Source: Micromonospora lupini (GTDB taxonomy: Bacteria; Actinomycetota; Actinomycetes; Mycobacteriales; Micromonosporaceae). Taken from it: DNA of 64,000 bases. A program made the translations under genes and the position numbers. Positions 19,133 to 28,364 of the stretch are shown in pieces (the first letter of the stretch is position 1; every line of letters begins with the position of its first letter). The stretch covers positions 1,612,001 to 1,676,000 of the forward strand of contig NZ_JAPENL010000001.1 of assembly GCF_026342015.1 (NCBI RefSeq), in the 5' to 3' direction. Below the pieces are notes generated by a model. It was not told where the DNA came from, did not search any database, and was given only the letters and a program-made list of their open reading frames with translations.

Positions 19133-20323
19133 TCAGCCGGCTGCCGACCTCGTCGCCCTGCGCACCCCGAGCAGGGCGACGAGGGCGAGGAGGATGACGG
19201 CGACCGAGTACTCGTCGGCGGTCCGCGGCAGGCCGCCGGCGTAGACCACGAGGAAGCCGGCGATCACCGTGGGAAGGCCGAAGCCGACGTAGCAGACGAC
19301 GTAGAGCAGCGACAGCACACTCGCGCGTTCGTGCGCCTCGACCAGCGGCATGATCGTCTTGAGGCTGCCCTGGAATCCCCCGCCGAAACCGACGCCGCCG
19401 AGCGCGAGGCCGACGAAGAACCCGGGCACGGACTGGGCCATGACCGACACGACCGTGACGACCATGCCCAGGATGAGGGCGACGATCCCGGTCAGGATCA
19501 CGGTCCGCGCCGCGGTGTTGCGCAGCACCAGGACGGCGACCGACCCGAAGAGGGCGAAGACGAAGAGAACCAGACCCGCGACCACGATCGACGTGGCCAT
19601 GAGGCTGCGGACGAGCGCCGGGCCGAGCGCTCCGAAGAAGCCGGCCAGCGCCCAGACCGCGAACAGCACCGGCACGACGACAAGCACCGGCCCGCGTACG
19701 GAGCGCGGCAGCCTGACCTCCGGCCGCAGGCTCTGTCGGGCGCCCGCCCTCGGCGTGACCGTCTCCGGCATCAGGGCGACCCCGACGGCCTGGATCAGCA
19801 GGATCACGATGAGGACGACGTACACCAGCCTCGTCGGCGCGGGCAGGTAGCGGATGAGCAGTGCCGAGAGCAGCGCGCCGCTGCCGGTGCCGAGACCGGG
19901 CGCGATCGAGTTCGCAAGCGTGCCGCGGGCACGGTCGATGTCGAGCATGGCCGCGCCGACGGCGCCTGTGGCGGCCCCGGCCGCGAGCCCCTGCACGAGG
20001 CGGGCGGTCAGCAACGCGGGTACGCCGTTGGCGAGGACGAAGACCACAAGCGACAGGATCTGCACGGCGATCGCGACGGCCAGCACCGGACGCCGCCCGA
20101 CGTGATCGGACAGCCTGCCGAAGGTGAGCAGCGACGCCAGCACCGCGAGCGCGTAGACCGCGAACACCAGGGTCGTCGTGACCGGCGAGAAGTGCCAGCG
20201 CTCCTGGTAGATCCCGTAGAGCGGGGTCGGCGCCGCCGACGCGGCCAGGAACGACACCAGGATCGACGCGAGCAGCACCAGGGAGACGGCCGGTGGCAGT
20301 CGTACCCGCCCCGCGACAGACAT
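19133..20323 (-). CDS. MFS transporter
   Basis: 396 aa, ATG at 20323 after GGAGGAG. Twelve predicted transmembrane helices. The motif between helices 2 and 3 reads GRLSDHVGRRPVL, the MFS signature. The N-terminal half ends LVQGLAAGAATGAVGAAMLD, which resembles drug/sugar efflux members. It lies 69 bp downstream of the MarR gene on the same strand, so it is probably a MarR-controlled efflux pump for the same compound handled by the divergent LLM enzymes. Substrate unknown. Confidence 0.93.
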   Translation of the reverse strand: MSVAGRVRLPPAVSLVLLASILVSFLAASAAPTPLYGIYQERWHFSPVTTTLVFAVYALAVLASLLTFGRLSDHVGRRPVLAVAIAVQILSLVVFVLANGVPALLTARLVQGLAAGAATGAVGAAMLDIDRARGTLANSIAPGLGTGSGALLSALLIRYLPAPTRLVYVVLIVILLIQAVGVALMPETVTPRAGARQSLRPEVRLPRSVRGPVLVVVPVLFAVWALAGFFGALGPALVRSLMATSIVVAGLVLFVFALFGSVAVLVLRNTAARTVILTGIVALILGMVVTVVSVMAQSVPGFFVGLALGGVGFGGGFQGSLKTIMPLVEAHERASVLSLLYVVCYVGFGLPTVIAGFLVVYAGGLPRTADEYSVAVILLALVALLGVRRATRSAAG

Positions 20324-20392
20324 GTGGGTGCTCCTCCGGCTGCGGCTAGTCCTGCGGCGTACCCGATTAGTCGCGTCGCATGCGGGCCCGGC

Positions 20393-20884
20393 CTACTCCT
20401 CGTGCCGCGGCCCGAGGTGCTCGCGCAGCGCCGCCGCGATGTCGCCTGCCGCGCGGAGCTGGTCCGGTGTGAGAGCGTCGACGAACAGCTCACGGATGGC
20501 ACGCAGGTGCGGGAAGGTGGCCTGCCTGAACGCCTCCGCCCCGCTCGGCGTGAGGTGCACCTCCGCCCCACGGGGCACTGTCGCGCACTCCTCGCGACGA
20601 ATGAGCCCGCGCCGTTCCATCCGCCCCAGGTGGTGCGAGAGCCGGCTCCGTTCCCACCCGATGTGCGCGGCCAGGGCGGACGAGCGCATCCGCTGGCCCG
20701 GCGCCTCGGTGAGAGCGAGCAGGACGGCGTAGTCCCCCGACGAGAGGGAAGAGTCGAGTTGGAGGCGCGCGGCGACCCGGGAGGTGAGCACCTCCGTCGT
20801 CTCGACGAAGTCCCGCCAGATCCGCAGCTCCTCCGCGGTCGGCAGCTGGCGGCCCCTCCGCCGCTCGGGTGTGGCGTCCGCCAT
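20393..20884 (-). CDS. MarR-family regulator
   Basis: 163 aa, ATG at 20884 after GGGAGAG. The winged helix covers about 50-110 (SSGDYAVLLALTEAP, MRSSALAAHIGWERSRLSHHLGRMERRGLI, then the wing at VPRGAEVHLTPSG). It starts 103 bp from the divergent LLM operon, and two TTGAC-N2-GTCAA palindromes fill the gap; it likely represses itself, the MFS gene and the LLM operon until a ligand binds. Confidence 0.94.
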   Translation of the reverse strand: MADATPERRRGRQLPTAEELRIWRDFVETTEVLTSRVAARLQLDSSLSSGDYAVLLALTEAPGQRMRSSALAAHIGWERSRLSHHLGRMERRGLIRREECATVPRGAEVHLTPSGAEAFRQATFPHLRAIRELFVDALTPDQLRAAGDIAAALREHLGPRHEE

Positions 20885-20901
20885 GTGTCTCTCCCGGGGA
20901 A

Positions 20902-20942
20902 TTGACGCGTCAATCAGCAGGTTAGCATCATTGACACGTCAA
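20902..20942. promoter_or_regulatory. twin MarR operators TTGACGCGTCAA and TTGACACGTCAA
   Basis: The two 12-bp sites (20902-20913 and 20931-20942) are 29 bp centre to centre, close to three helical turns, so two dimers could sit on the same face. They lie in the marR/LLM divergent promoter region. The TTGAC-N2-GTCAA form is typical of MarR palindromes. Confidence 0.8.
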
Positions 20943-20987
20943 CCGATCCTTCCACGGGTTGGCGGCGAGAAGCGCCGAGGAGGAGAC

Positions 20988-22037
20988 ATGACGGGCGAAG
21001 GCTTCGAACTGGGGCTCAACTCGTTCGGCGAGGTGGCCACCGACGGCGGCCGGGCCCTGAGCGACGCGGAGACCGTACGACTGCTCGTGGACGAGGCCCG
21101 GCTCGCGGAGTCGGTAGGGCTCGACGTGTTCAGCCTGGGTGAGCACTACCGGGAGGGCCACAACGACTCGGCCACACCCGTCCTGCTCGCGGCGATCGCG
21201 ACAGCGACCGAGCGGATCCGCCTCGGCACCTCGGTCACGGTGCTCAGCACGAACGATCCGGTACGCCTCTACCACGAGTTCGCCACCCTCGACGCGGTGA
21301 GCAACGGCCGCGCCCAACTGGTCCTCGGTCGGGCCTCGGCGACCGAGTCGTTCCCGCTGTTCGGCTACGACCTGGCGGACTACGAGCGGTTGTTCGAGGA
21401 GAAGCTGGACCTCTTCCTGCGACTTCAGCGCGAGGAGACGGTCACCTGGTCCGGAACGGTGCGCAGTCCCCTGGTCGCCCAGCGACTGCATCCACGGATG
21501 CGGCCGGGCGGCATCCCGACCTGGATCGGCGTCGGTGGGAGCCCCAATTCGGTGGTCCGCGCCGCCCGTCACGGGCTTCCCCTCATGCTCGCGATCATCG
21601 GGGGGCGTCCCCAGCGGTTCGCCGGCCACGTCGACCTCTACCACCAGGCGCTCGAACAGTTCGGGCAGCCGGCGCAACCCGTCGGGCAGCACTCGCTCGG
21701 CCTCGTCGCGGACACCGACGAGGAGGCGGTGGAGACCTGGTGGCGGTACTGGCAGCCGACCGTGGCGCGGCTCGCGGAGGAGCGCGGCTTCTACAAACCG
21801 GACCGCGCGCGCTACGAGGCCGAGATCGACCACGGGGCGCTGTTCGTCGGCTCACCGGAGACGGTCGCCCGCAAGATCGCCACGATGGCCCGCGACCTGC
21901 GACTGAGTCGGTTCGACCTGAAGTACGACATCATGCACCTGCCTCGCGAGGCACGGGCGCGCACCATCGAGCTGCTGGGCAGTGAGGTCGCGCCACGGGT
22001 CCGGGAGCTGCTGGCGAAGGAGCCCACAAATGTCTGA
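20988..22037 (+). CDS. LLM-class flavin/F420-dependent oxidoreductase (first of two)
   Basis: 349 aa from ATG 20988, directly after GAGGAGGAG; the open frame runs further back through marR and is not coding there. TIM-barrel luciferase-like fold: LGLNSFGEVATDGG, DVFSLGEHY, IRLGTSVTVLSTNDPVRLYHEFATLDAVSNGRAQLVLGR, and [27 protein letters not shown]. Compared with its downstream paralogue, the usual LGEHH motif reads LGEHY, so an active-site His is changed. Its stop overlaps the next gene by 8 bp. The two could work as a heterodimer, as LuxA and LuxB do, or as separate enzymes. Likely a monooxygenase or F420-dependent dehydrogenase. Confidence 0.92.
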   Translation: MTGEGFELGLNSFGEVATDGGRALSDAETVRLLVDEARLAESVGLDVFSLGEHYREGHNDSATPVLLAAIATATERIRLGTSVTVLSTNDPVRLYHEFATLDAVSNGRAQLVLGRASATESFPLFGYDLADYERLFEEKLDLFLRLQREETVTWSGTVRSPLVAQRLHPRMRPGGIPTWIGVGGSPNSVVRAARHGLPLMLAIIGGRPQRFAGHVDLYHQALEQFGQPAQPVGQHSLGLVADTDEEAVETWWRYWQPTVARLAEERGFYKPDRARYEAEIDHGALFVGSPETVARKIATMARDLRLSRFDLKYDIMHLPREARARTIELLGSEVAPRVRELLAKEPTNV

Positions 22038-23061
22038 TCTCGTGTTCGGTCTCGACACCTTCGGTGACGTGCCGGAGGACGACTCCGGCAGGCCCGTGTC
22101 GCACGCCGCCGCGATCCGGCAGGTCGTCGACGAGGCGGTGCTGGCCGATGACCTCGGCGTCGACGTGATCGCCCTCGGTGAGCACCACCGCCCGGAGTAC
22201 TCGGTGTCGACGCCGGAGACGGTGCTGGCGGGGATCGCCACCCGCACCTCGCGGATCCGACTGTCCTCAGGCGTGACTGTGCTGAGCTCGGACGACCCGG
22301 TCCGGGTGTTCCAGCGTTTCGCCACTGTCGACGCGCTGTCGCACGGCCGGGCCGAGGTCATCCTCGGCCGGGGCTCGTTCACCGAGTCCTTCCCCCTGTT
22401 CGGCTACGACCTGGCCGACTACGACGTGCTGTTCGAGGAGCGGATCGAGCTGTTCGCGAAGCTGCTCGACGAGCAGCCGGTCACCTGGAGCGGCACCACG
22501 CGCGCGCCGCTCAACGACGCCGACGTCTTCCCCAAGACGGAGTCGGGGCACCTCACCACCTGGGTGGGCGTGGGCGGCTCACCGCAGTCGGTGGTGCGCA
22601 CCGCCCGGTACGGCCTGCCGCTCATGCTCGCCATCATCGGCGGTGCTCCCGAGCGTTTCGCGCCCTACATCGACCTCTACCGCCGGGCGGCCGACCAGCT
22701 CGGCACCACCGCGCACCCGGTCGGGATGCACTCACCCGGCTTCGTCGCCGACACCGACGAGGAGGCCAAGGAGCTGTTCTGGCCGCACTACCGGGTCATG
22801 CGGGACCGGATCGGCGCGCTGCGGGGCTGGCCACCGATCCGCCGTACGGAGTTCGACTCCGAGGTCGAACACGGCTCGCTCTACATCGGCTCGCCCGAGA
22901 CGGTGGCCCGCCGGATGGCGGACGCCATCCGCAGCGTGGGCGTCGGCCGGTTCGATCTCATCTACACCGCCGGCGCGCAGCCCGTGAGCGCCCGCATGCG
23001 AGCCGTGGAGCTGTACGGCTCCCGGGTGATCCCCATGGTCCGCGACATCCTGGCCGGCTGA
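22030..23061 (+). CDS. LLM-class flavin/F420-dependent oxidoreductase (second of two)
   Basis: 343 aa, ATG 22030 overlapping the previous stop. It is a clear paralogue of the upstream protein and aligns with it almost throughout: [55 protein letters not shown] and [27 protein letters not shown]. It keeps the canonical LGEHH. The substrate is unknown. The next gene is an F420:NADP oxidoreductase-like protein, which hints at F420 as the cofactor. Confidence 0.93.
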   Translation: MSDLVFGLDTFGDVPEDDSGRPVSHAAAIRQVVDEAVLADDLGVDVIALGEHHRPEYSVSTPETVLAGIATRTSRIRLSSGVTVLSSDDPVRVFQRFATVDALSHGRAEVILGRGSFTESFPLFGYDLADYDVLFEERIELFAKLLDEQPVTWSGTTRAPLNDADVFPKTESGHLTTWVGVGGSPQSVVRTARYGLPLMLAIIGGAPERFAPYIDLYRRAADQLGTTAHPVGMHSPGFVADTDEEAKELFWPHYRVMRDRIGALRGWPPIRRTEFDSEVEHGSLYIGSPETVARRMADAIRSVGVGRFDLIYTAGAQPVSARMRAVELYGSRVIPMVRDILAG

Positions 23062-23092
23062 CCCGCCGGCCGACACCCTCTGGAAGGACGAC

Positions 23093-23800
23093 ATGTTCGA
23101 CAGCGGCCCCGACCGACCCCGAACCCTCGCCATTCTCGGCGCCGGCAAGGTGGGCACGGTCCTCGCCCGGCTCGCGCTCGCCGCCGGCTACCGGGTGCTC
23201 GTCGCCGGCTCCGGTGACCCGGCGAAGATCGCGCTGACCGTCGAGGTGCTCACGCCCGGGGCGATGGCGACCACCGCGGCCGACGCCGTGGCCGGCGCCG
23301 ACACCGTCATCCTCGCCCTCCCGCTGGGCAAGTACCGGGCGCTCCCCGCCGAGGCGTTGCGCGGCAAGCTCGTCGTCGACGCCATGAACTACTGGTGGGA
23401 GGTCGACGGCATCCGCGACGACCTGACCGACCCGCGCACCTCGTCCAGCGAGATCGTCCAGGCGTTCCTGTCCGGCTCTCGGGTCGTCAAGGCGTTCAAC
23501 CACATGGGCTACCACGACCTTGAGGACGAGGCGCGGCCGGCCGGCGCGGCCGGCCGCAAGGCCATCGCGATCGCCGGTGACGACGAGACCGACCTCGCCC
23601 CGGTCGCATCCCTGGTGGACGCCCTCGGCTTCGACCCGGTCGTCGCCGGGCCTCTCGCCGAGGGGGTACGACTCGAACCGGGCAGCGAGTTGTTCGGCGC
23701 CAACGTGACCGCGGACGAGGTGCGCGCGATGCTCGACCGCTTTCCCACGTCGGAGCGGGGCCGAGCCGTCGCCGCCGCGCGAGCCGGCACGAGCGACTAG
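23093..23800 (+). CDS. F420-dependent NADP reductase-like Rossmann protein
   Basis: 235 aa. The N-terminal dinucleotide motif is [22 protein letters not shown], followed by ILALPLGKY at about 75 and [13 protein letters not shown] at about 100, then [15 protein letters not shown]. The layout is that of NADPH-dependent F420 reductase (Fno) and of small NAD(P)-binding proteins of the same superfamily. The gene is 31 bp after the LLM pair and probably in their operon, where it could supply F420H2 to them. The exact cofactor is inferred from context. Confidence 0.82.
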   Translation: MFDSGPDRPRTLAILGAGKVGTVLARLALAAGYRVLVAGSGDPAKIALTVEVLTPGAMATTAADAVAGADTVILALPLGKYRALPAEALRGKLVVDAMNYWWEVDGIRDDLTDPRTSSSEIVQAFLSGSRVVKAFNHMGYHDLEDEARPAGAAGRKAIAIAGDDETDLAPVASLVDALGFDPVVAGPLAEGVRLEPGSELFGANVTADEVRAMLDRFPTSERGRAVAAARAGTSD

Positions 23801-23884
23801 ACGAGTAGGTCCACACTCGAGACGGAGTTGGGGCTGGGGGCGTTCGCCATCGCCTCTGGCTGCCCGGCATGCCGATGTGCTGTT

Positions 23885-23932
23885 GAGCGGTATACCTCAG
23901 AGGTATGAATATGACTCTGAGGTATACCGCTC
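23885..23932. repeat. perfect 18-bp inverted repeat with 12-nt loop
   Basis: GAGCGGTATACCTCAGAG (23885-23902) and CTCTGAGGTATACCGCTC (23915-23932) match without a mismatch. Inside the left arm ATACCTCAGAGGTAT (23892-23906) is itself a 7+1+7 palindrome. It lies between convergent genes, so it could be a terminator, but it is much less GC-rich than the other hairpins here and looks like a pair of operator half-repeats. Confidence 0.9.
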
Positions 23933-23990
23933 GCGACCCCATCCGCCCCCACGGAGTACCGGGGGGCCGACCGACCCGGGCCCGGATGTC

Positions 23991-24710
23991 TCAGTCGTCG
24001 AACGCCGTACGGGGATCGAGGCGGCGGCCCCGCTCGTGCTCGGCGGCGAAGGCGGCCGGACCGAGCGCCTCGATCGCGGCGTCCCGCACGGCGGCGAGGT
24101 CGGCCGCGTCGTCCGGGTCCGGCACCTGACCGATCGCCGCGAACGCCGCGTCGGCGAGGGCGACCATCCGCGCCGCCCGCGGATGGTCGCCCTCGGCCGA
24201 GGCGAGCGCCGCCCCCGCCACACAGACGTACGGCACGAAGTCGTCCCAGCCCCTGAGGAACACCCGGGCACGGCTTACCGCGAACAACCTCCTCGCCTCG
24301 GCGAGGTTGCCGAGACCCAGCTCGCAGAAGGCCAGGTTGTGCGTCTCCGAGTTGACGATCTCCGGCTGGCCCAGAGCCTCGTTCAGCGCGATGCTCTCCC
24401 GGTACAGGTCCCGCGCTCGCGCCAGGTCACCTGCCATCCGCGCCACCGCGGCCAGCACGTGCCTCGGCCGCTCCTCCAGCGCGCGGTCACCGGAACGCAC
24501 CGCCACGTCGAGCGCCTCCCGGGCCCGCGTCTCGCCGAGCGGCAGGTCACCGCCACGAATCGCCACCCGGGCCAGGCTGTACCGGGCCTCCACCTCGCCC
24601 GCGACATCGCCAACCGCCCGGGCCCGCTCGATCTCGGCCGTGCTCATCCGCACCACCGCGTCGGTCTCGCCACGCCGGAAGGCCGAACGGACGTCGTCAC
24701 TGAAGCTCAC
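23991..24710 (-). CDS. TPR-repeat protein
   Basis: 239 aa from GTG 24710, with GAGAGGG about 8 nt upstream; the frame is open further back but low in coding character. Helical throughout with tetratricopeptide-like repeats: AVGDVAGEVEARYSLARVAIRGGDL, REALDVAVRSGDRALEE, ALGQPEIVNSETHNLAFCELGLGNLAEARRLF and ASAEGDHPRAARMVALADAAF. No catalytic motif. Such repeats bind proteins; the partner is unknown. It lies 80 bp after the GNAT gene on the same strand. Confidence 0.8.
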   Translation of the reverse strand: MSFSDDVRSAFRRGETDAVVRMSTAEIERARAVGDVAGEVEARYSLARVAIRGGDLPLGETRAREALDVAVRSGDRALEERPRHVLAAVARMAGDLARARDLYRESIALNEALGQPEIVNSETHNLAFCELGLGNLAEARRLFAVSRARVFLRGWDDFVPYVCVAGAALASAEGDHPRAARMVALADAAFAAIGQVPDPDDAADLAAVRDAAIEALGPAAFAAEHERGRRLDPRTAFDD

Positions 24711-24790
24711 GGATGGCGCCCTCTCGTGTGTCGTGCCTGGTCGAATCGGCGCGGTGGTCCCGCCGCGGCCCGGGTCGCCTCCGCCCACAG

Positions 24791-25549
24791 TCAGGCATGG
24801 AAGGCGGTCCAGTTCTTCAGGAGGCGGAAGCCCATCGACTCGTACAGCGGCCGACCGAGCGCGCTGGACTGGAGGTACGCCGCGTCCGCGCCGGCCGCGA
24901 CGCCGTCGCGCAGCACCTCCTCGGTGATGACGCGACCCAGACCGCGACCCCGCGCGCTCGGGACGACGGCGATGTTGAACACGCCGACCACACCTCGGGT
25001 CCGCATCGCGAGCCCGGTGCCGACCGGCCGACCGGCCTCCTCGCACAGGTAGCCGGTGATGCTCTCGGCGGCGAGCACATCGCCGCCCATCAGCGACCCG
25101 AACAGACCCTCCGGGACCTCGAATCCCCTGGTGAGGACGTCCGTGTACCGATCACTCTCGGCCGCGCCGACCCGGCGCACCAGCTCGCGCCGCGCCGGGT
25201 CGGCCCGGAAGACCAACTCGCCCGCCGTACAGCCCAGCAGCGGCAGCTCACTGCGGTCCCGGAGCCCGTGACGGCCGGCGAGATCCGCCACCGTGCCGTC
25301 GGCCGCGCCCCGGACCATGATCGACCACACAGGCACCTGCCGGCTTACCTCGGTCGCCAGCTCGTCAAGCGCCTCCAGATCGGGCTCGGGCGACAGGTCG
25401 TAGGCGACGTTCAACGTCGCCGCACCCGCGTGGGTCACCGCACCGCGGGCAGTGCCCCGCTTCGCGTACCAACCCTGCGGAGTCGCCCCGCACAGATTCT
25501 CGATGGCATCGTCGTACGCCGCGGCCATCCGATCGGCGATGGTGTTCAT
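24791..25549 (-). CDS. GNAT-family N-acetyltransferase
   Basis: 252 aa from ATG 25549; GGGGGAGG is close (3-5 nt), and an ATG 7 codons later is an alternative. The acetyl-CoA binding motif A is at about 190-215: IAVVPSARGRGLGRVITEEVL, with Arg/Gly-x-x-Gly. It ends with the typical ALGRPLYESMGFRLLKNW. The N-terminal 120 residues are unlike other GNATs that I know and may bind the substrate. Substrate unknown. Confidence 0.88.
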   Translation of the reverse strand: MNTIADRMAAAYDDAIENLCGATPQGWYAKRGTARGAVTHAGAATLNVAYDLSPEPDLEALDELATEVSRQVPVWSIMVRGAADGTVADLAGRHGLRDRSELPLLGCTAGELVFRADPARRELVRRVGAAESDRYTDVLTRGFEVPEGLFGSLMGGDVLAAESITGYLCEEAGRPVGTGLAMRTRGVVGVFNIAVVPSARGRGLGRVITEEVLRDGVAAGADAAYLQSSALGRPLYESMGFRLLKNWTAFHA

Positions 25550-25639
25550 GGCCCTCCCCCGGACGATCTCCACCGAATGCAGAAAGATAGCCGCAGCGGC
25601 GTGACCTGCGCGAATCGGGTCGATCGGGGCGCGGGTGGA

Positions 25640-26329
25640 TCAGCTCCGGTGGGCGTTGCGCCTCCGCCACCAGGGCGCGTGACGGAGGCCCTGGCTGGTG
25701 GCGCCGTGGAAGATGATCATCACGACCACGCCGATCAGGCCGAGCAGTGGGGTCACCAACCAACCGAGCACCCCGGTCAGGCCGTAGAGGACCAGGCCGA
25801 CGATCGGGCGGGCCTCCTGCACCCGGACCTGCTCCTGGTCGACGTTGTCGGCACGCAGCGCCGGATGGCGGCGCACATAGGCGAAGAGCACCCACCAGGG
25901 CGCCGACATGAGTGCCGCGGCGAACGCGTACAGGACGACCGCAACGCGCAGGTCGTCGGTGGTGCCGTCGGCCAGCGCCGACGCCAGGACTGCTGTCGGA
26001 AACGGGATGATCACCACGCCGAAGAGGATGGCGAGATTGATCGAGCTGAAGGCGGGGGTGGTGCCCTTGACCAGCTGGAGCACCGCGTGGTGGTTCAGCC
26101 AGAGGACGCCGACATAGATGAACGACACCACGAAGGCCAGATAGGACGGGCCCTCTCCGAGGAGCCCTTCGGCCAGCTCACCCTCGTGGAACTCCGGGAC
26201 CCGCAGATCCAACACCAGCAGGGTGATGACGATGGCGAACACACCGTCGCTGAACGCCGCCAGGCGACCCGCGTCGGTCACCGCGGGACCGCCATCGCCC
26301 GCCTGGATACCCTCTTGAGCTGCGGACAT
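25640..26329 (-). CDS. TMEM175-family potassium channel-like membrane protein
   Basis: 229 aa with six predicted transmembrane helices. Helix 1 carries the family signature FSDGVFAIVITLLVLDLRVP, then LWLNHHAVLQL, as in bacterial TMEM175 (DUF1211) proteins, which form tetrameric K+ channels. TAGCGT lies 6 nt before the ATG on the minus strand (26341-26336), so the message could be leaderless. A second member is at 54822-55472; the two are divergent in sequence. Confidence 0.9.
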   Translation of the reverse strand: MSAAQEGIQAGDGGPAVTDAGRLAAFSDGVFAIVITLLVLDLRVPEFHEGELAEGLLGEGPSYLAFVVSFIYVGVLWLNHHAVLQLVKGTTPAFSSINLAILFGVVIIPFPTAVLASALADGTTDDLRVAVVLYAFAAALMSAPWWVLFAYVRRHPALRADNVDQEQVRVQEARPIVGLVLYGLTGVLGWLVTPLLGLIGVVVMIIFHGATSQGLRHAPWWRRRNAHRS

Positions 26330-26458
26330 TGCCGTACGCTAACAGCCGGCGAACCGCCACGAGCACGATTGCCGCGACCGGTGCGTCCTTCGTAGACCGA
26401 TGTGGCAGCGCGCTCGGTGGGCGGAAGCGGCCCTCGCCGCCCCCACCCACCCCGGTCG

Positions 26459-28012
26459 TCAGGAGGCGTACGTCTCGAACTCGCCGACCCGCGGCGTACC
26501 GCTCGAGCTGTTGATCTTGAAAGTGATCTTGCTCAGTGCCGTCGCGGAGAAGGTGATCACGCCCGCGCCGCTGCCCGAGGCCAGGACGGCGCCCGTGTCG
26601 TGGTTGACGAGCTGCCAGGAGCCGATGGAGCCCTGGGTCCCGGAGGGCTCCCGGATGATCACCCGGGACACCCTGGTGGCGGACCCCCACTTGATCGAGA
26701 TGGAGCCGGTCGACCCGGCCGGCGACCACCAGGTGCCGATGTCGCCGTCGCGCACGTTGCCGTAACTGGTGCCGCTGGCCTTGCTGGAGCCGTCGGCGCC
26801 GGCGCCCAGACTGAGGTTGGTCCCGCTGGTCGGCGGAGGCGTGGTGGGCGGCGCGGTGGTCGGTGGCGCAGTGGTGGGCGCGGCAGTGGTCGGCGGTGGC
26901 GTCTGCGGCGAGCAACTGCCGTCGGAGACCCGCAGGCCCGTGTTGGCGCCGGCCGTCTGGCGGACGACGTCCGGCACGCAGCTCGCGGCGTCGAGGCGGT
27001 ACGCGTACGGGATGCTGACTGTGGTGTTTGACGTCGGGTTGGGCCCGGCGGGGTAGTTCTCGCTGCCGGCGCTCGACCAGGTGACATTGTCGAAGGTGTT
27101 GCCGCTGACCTGCCAGTAGCCGCGCTCGTTGGTATAGAAGGTGCCCAGGACGTCCTTCGAGTTGCGGAAGTAGTTGTTCTCCACCTTGGCCCGTGCGCCG
27201 GCCCGGGAGTTGATGCCGGACTCGTGCAGGCTCACGTAGTGGTTGTTGTAGATGTGCGCGATGCCGCCGCGCAGCAACGGCGTACGAGAGTCGATGTTCT
27301 CGTACAGGTTGTGGTGGAACGTGACGAAGCCGTTGGAGAGGTCGCTCTCGCTGGACCCGATGAGGCCGCCACGACCGGAGTTGCGCAGGACGCTGTACGA
27401 CAGCGTCACGTACTGGGTGTTGTCCTTCATGTCGAAGAGGCCGTCGTAGCCCTCCGACTCCCCGCCGGACGCCTCCAGGGTGACGTGGTCGACCCAGACG
27501 TTGCGCACCGTGCTCTCCATGCCGATGGCGTCTCCACCGTTGGAGGTCGGCGAACCCGACTTCTTGACGTTCCGGACCGTCACGTTCTGGATGATGATGT
27601 TGCTGGAGTCGCGGAGGTGGATGCCCAACTGGTCGAAGACCGCCCCGCTGCCGACACCGATGATGGTGACGTTGCTGATCTGCTTGAGCTCGATCACGCC
27701 GTCCGCGGTGTTACAGCTGGACCCCGACACCTTGCTGGTGTTGCCGTGGTTGATCGTCCCCGTGACCTCGATGGTGATCGGGGTGCTGCTGCTGGCACGC
27801 CCACACAGCGCCGCGTGGATCGCGGTACCCGTGCTGGCCCGTACGGTCTGCCCGCCCGCGCCGCCGGTGGTCCCGCCGTTCTGGGTGGCGTAGCCGGTGG
27901 CGGCGCCCACCGCGGCTGCGGGCTGAGGATCCTGCAGGACCACGCCTGCCGCGACCCCGACGGCCACTGTCGCGAGCGCTGCCTGAAGCCGCCGCACGTC
28001 TGCTCGTCTCAT
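26459..28012 (-). CDS. secreted PL1 pectate lyase with C-terminal F5/8-type carbohydrate-binding domain
   Basis: 517 aa, ATG 28012 after GGTGAGG. Signal peptide to about residue 34 (QPAAA). Parallel beta-helix of PL1: VTIIGVGSGAVFDQLGIHL, the Ca-binding region GYDGLFDMKDNTQYVTLSYS, SGRGGLIGSSESD, and the catalytic Arg in IDSRTPLLRGG followed by IYNNHY. A Thr-Pro linker (about 375-395) leads to a discoidin-like CBM32-type domain (NLSLGAGADGSSKASGTSYG to RVGEFETYAS). It cleaves polygalacturonate by beta-elimination. It is flanked by the amidase and TMEM175 genes and appears monocistronic. Confidence 0.95.
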   Translation of the reverse strand: MRRADVRRLQAALATVAVGVAAGVVLQDPQPAAAVGAATGYATQNGGTTGGAGGQTVRASTGTAIHAALCGRASSSTPITIEVTGTINHGNTSKVSGSSCNTADGVIELKQISNVTIIGVGSGAVFDQLGIHLRDSSNIIIQNVTVRNVKKSGSPTSNGGDAIGMESTVRNVWVDHVTLEASGGESEGYDGLFDMKDNTQYVTLSYSVLRNSGRGGLIGSSESDLSNGFVTFHHNLYENIDSRTPLLRGGIAHIYNNHYVSLHESGINSRAGARAKVENNYFRNSKDVLGTFYTNERGYWQVSGNTFDNVTWSSAGSENYPAGPNPTSNTTVSIPYAYRLDAASCVPDVVRQTAGANTGLRVSDGSCSPQTPPPTTAAPTTAPPTTAPPTTPPPTSGTNLSLGAGADGSSKASGTSYGNVRDGDIGTWWSPAGSTGSISIKWGSATRVSRVIIREPSGTQGSIGSWQLVNHDTGAVLASGSGAGVITFSATALSKITFKINSSSGTPRVGEFETYAS

Positions 28013-28108
28013 CTCGCCTCACCTTCACAATTCGAGGGGTGTGCCGATGTCGGACGGCGGTCGTGGTGGCCGACCCTCGAAGGGATGCGACTTCCGCGGG
28101 CGACGCGT

Positions 28109-28135
28109 GTTGACAACTATCAATTTGACATTGAT
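28109..28135 (-). promoter_or_regulatory. inverted repeats GTTGACAAC and ATCAAT-N5-ATTGAT upstream of pectate lyase
   Basis: GTTGACAAC (28109-28117) and ATCAAT (28119-28124) with ATTGAT (28130-28135) form two adjacent AT-rich palindromes about 100 bp upstream of the pectate lyase start. They are candidate operators in an otherwise GC-rich sequence. Confidence 0.45.
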
Positions 28136-28314
28136 GGACGAAAATGTCCTTGGCCCGATTGACACGGCGAAGCCGCTGGCCAGGCGGCACATAGCCGCAG
28201 CCGTCGAGATGCGCGCACATCCAGTTCGGGATTATGACATCGACATGACGCAATCGTAAGAAAGCGATTTCCCTCAGGGCAAGAGTTATCGTTTGCAGGT
28301 TTTTTGCAGTCCGG

Positions 28315-28364
28315 CGGCTACCGTCGCTGTCGCTCGCGGTGTACAGCGGCAGCGACGGTAGCCG
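28315..28364 (-). terminator. 20-bp hairpin after the amidase gene
   Basis: CGGCTACCGTCGCTGTCGCT (28315-28334) pairs with AGCGGCAGCGACGGTAGCCG (28345-28364), 19 of 20 positions, 10-nt loop. It lies 37 nt past the amidase stop. Confidence 0.8.

Noticed and set aside
23905..24129. 74-codon frame starting inside the 18-bp inverted repeat
   Set aside because: The start overlaps the palindrome, the ribosome site is too close, and the frame is antisense to the TPR gene for most of its length.
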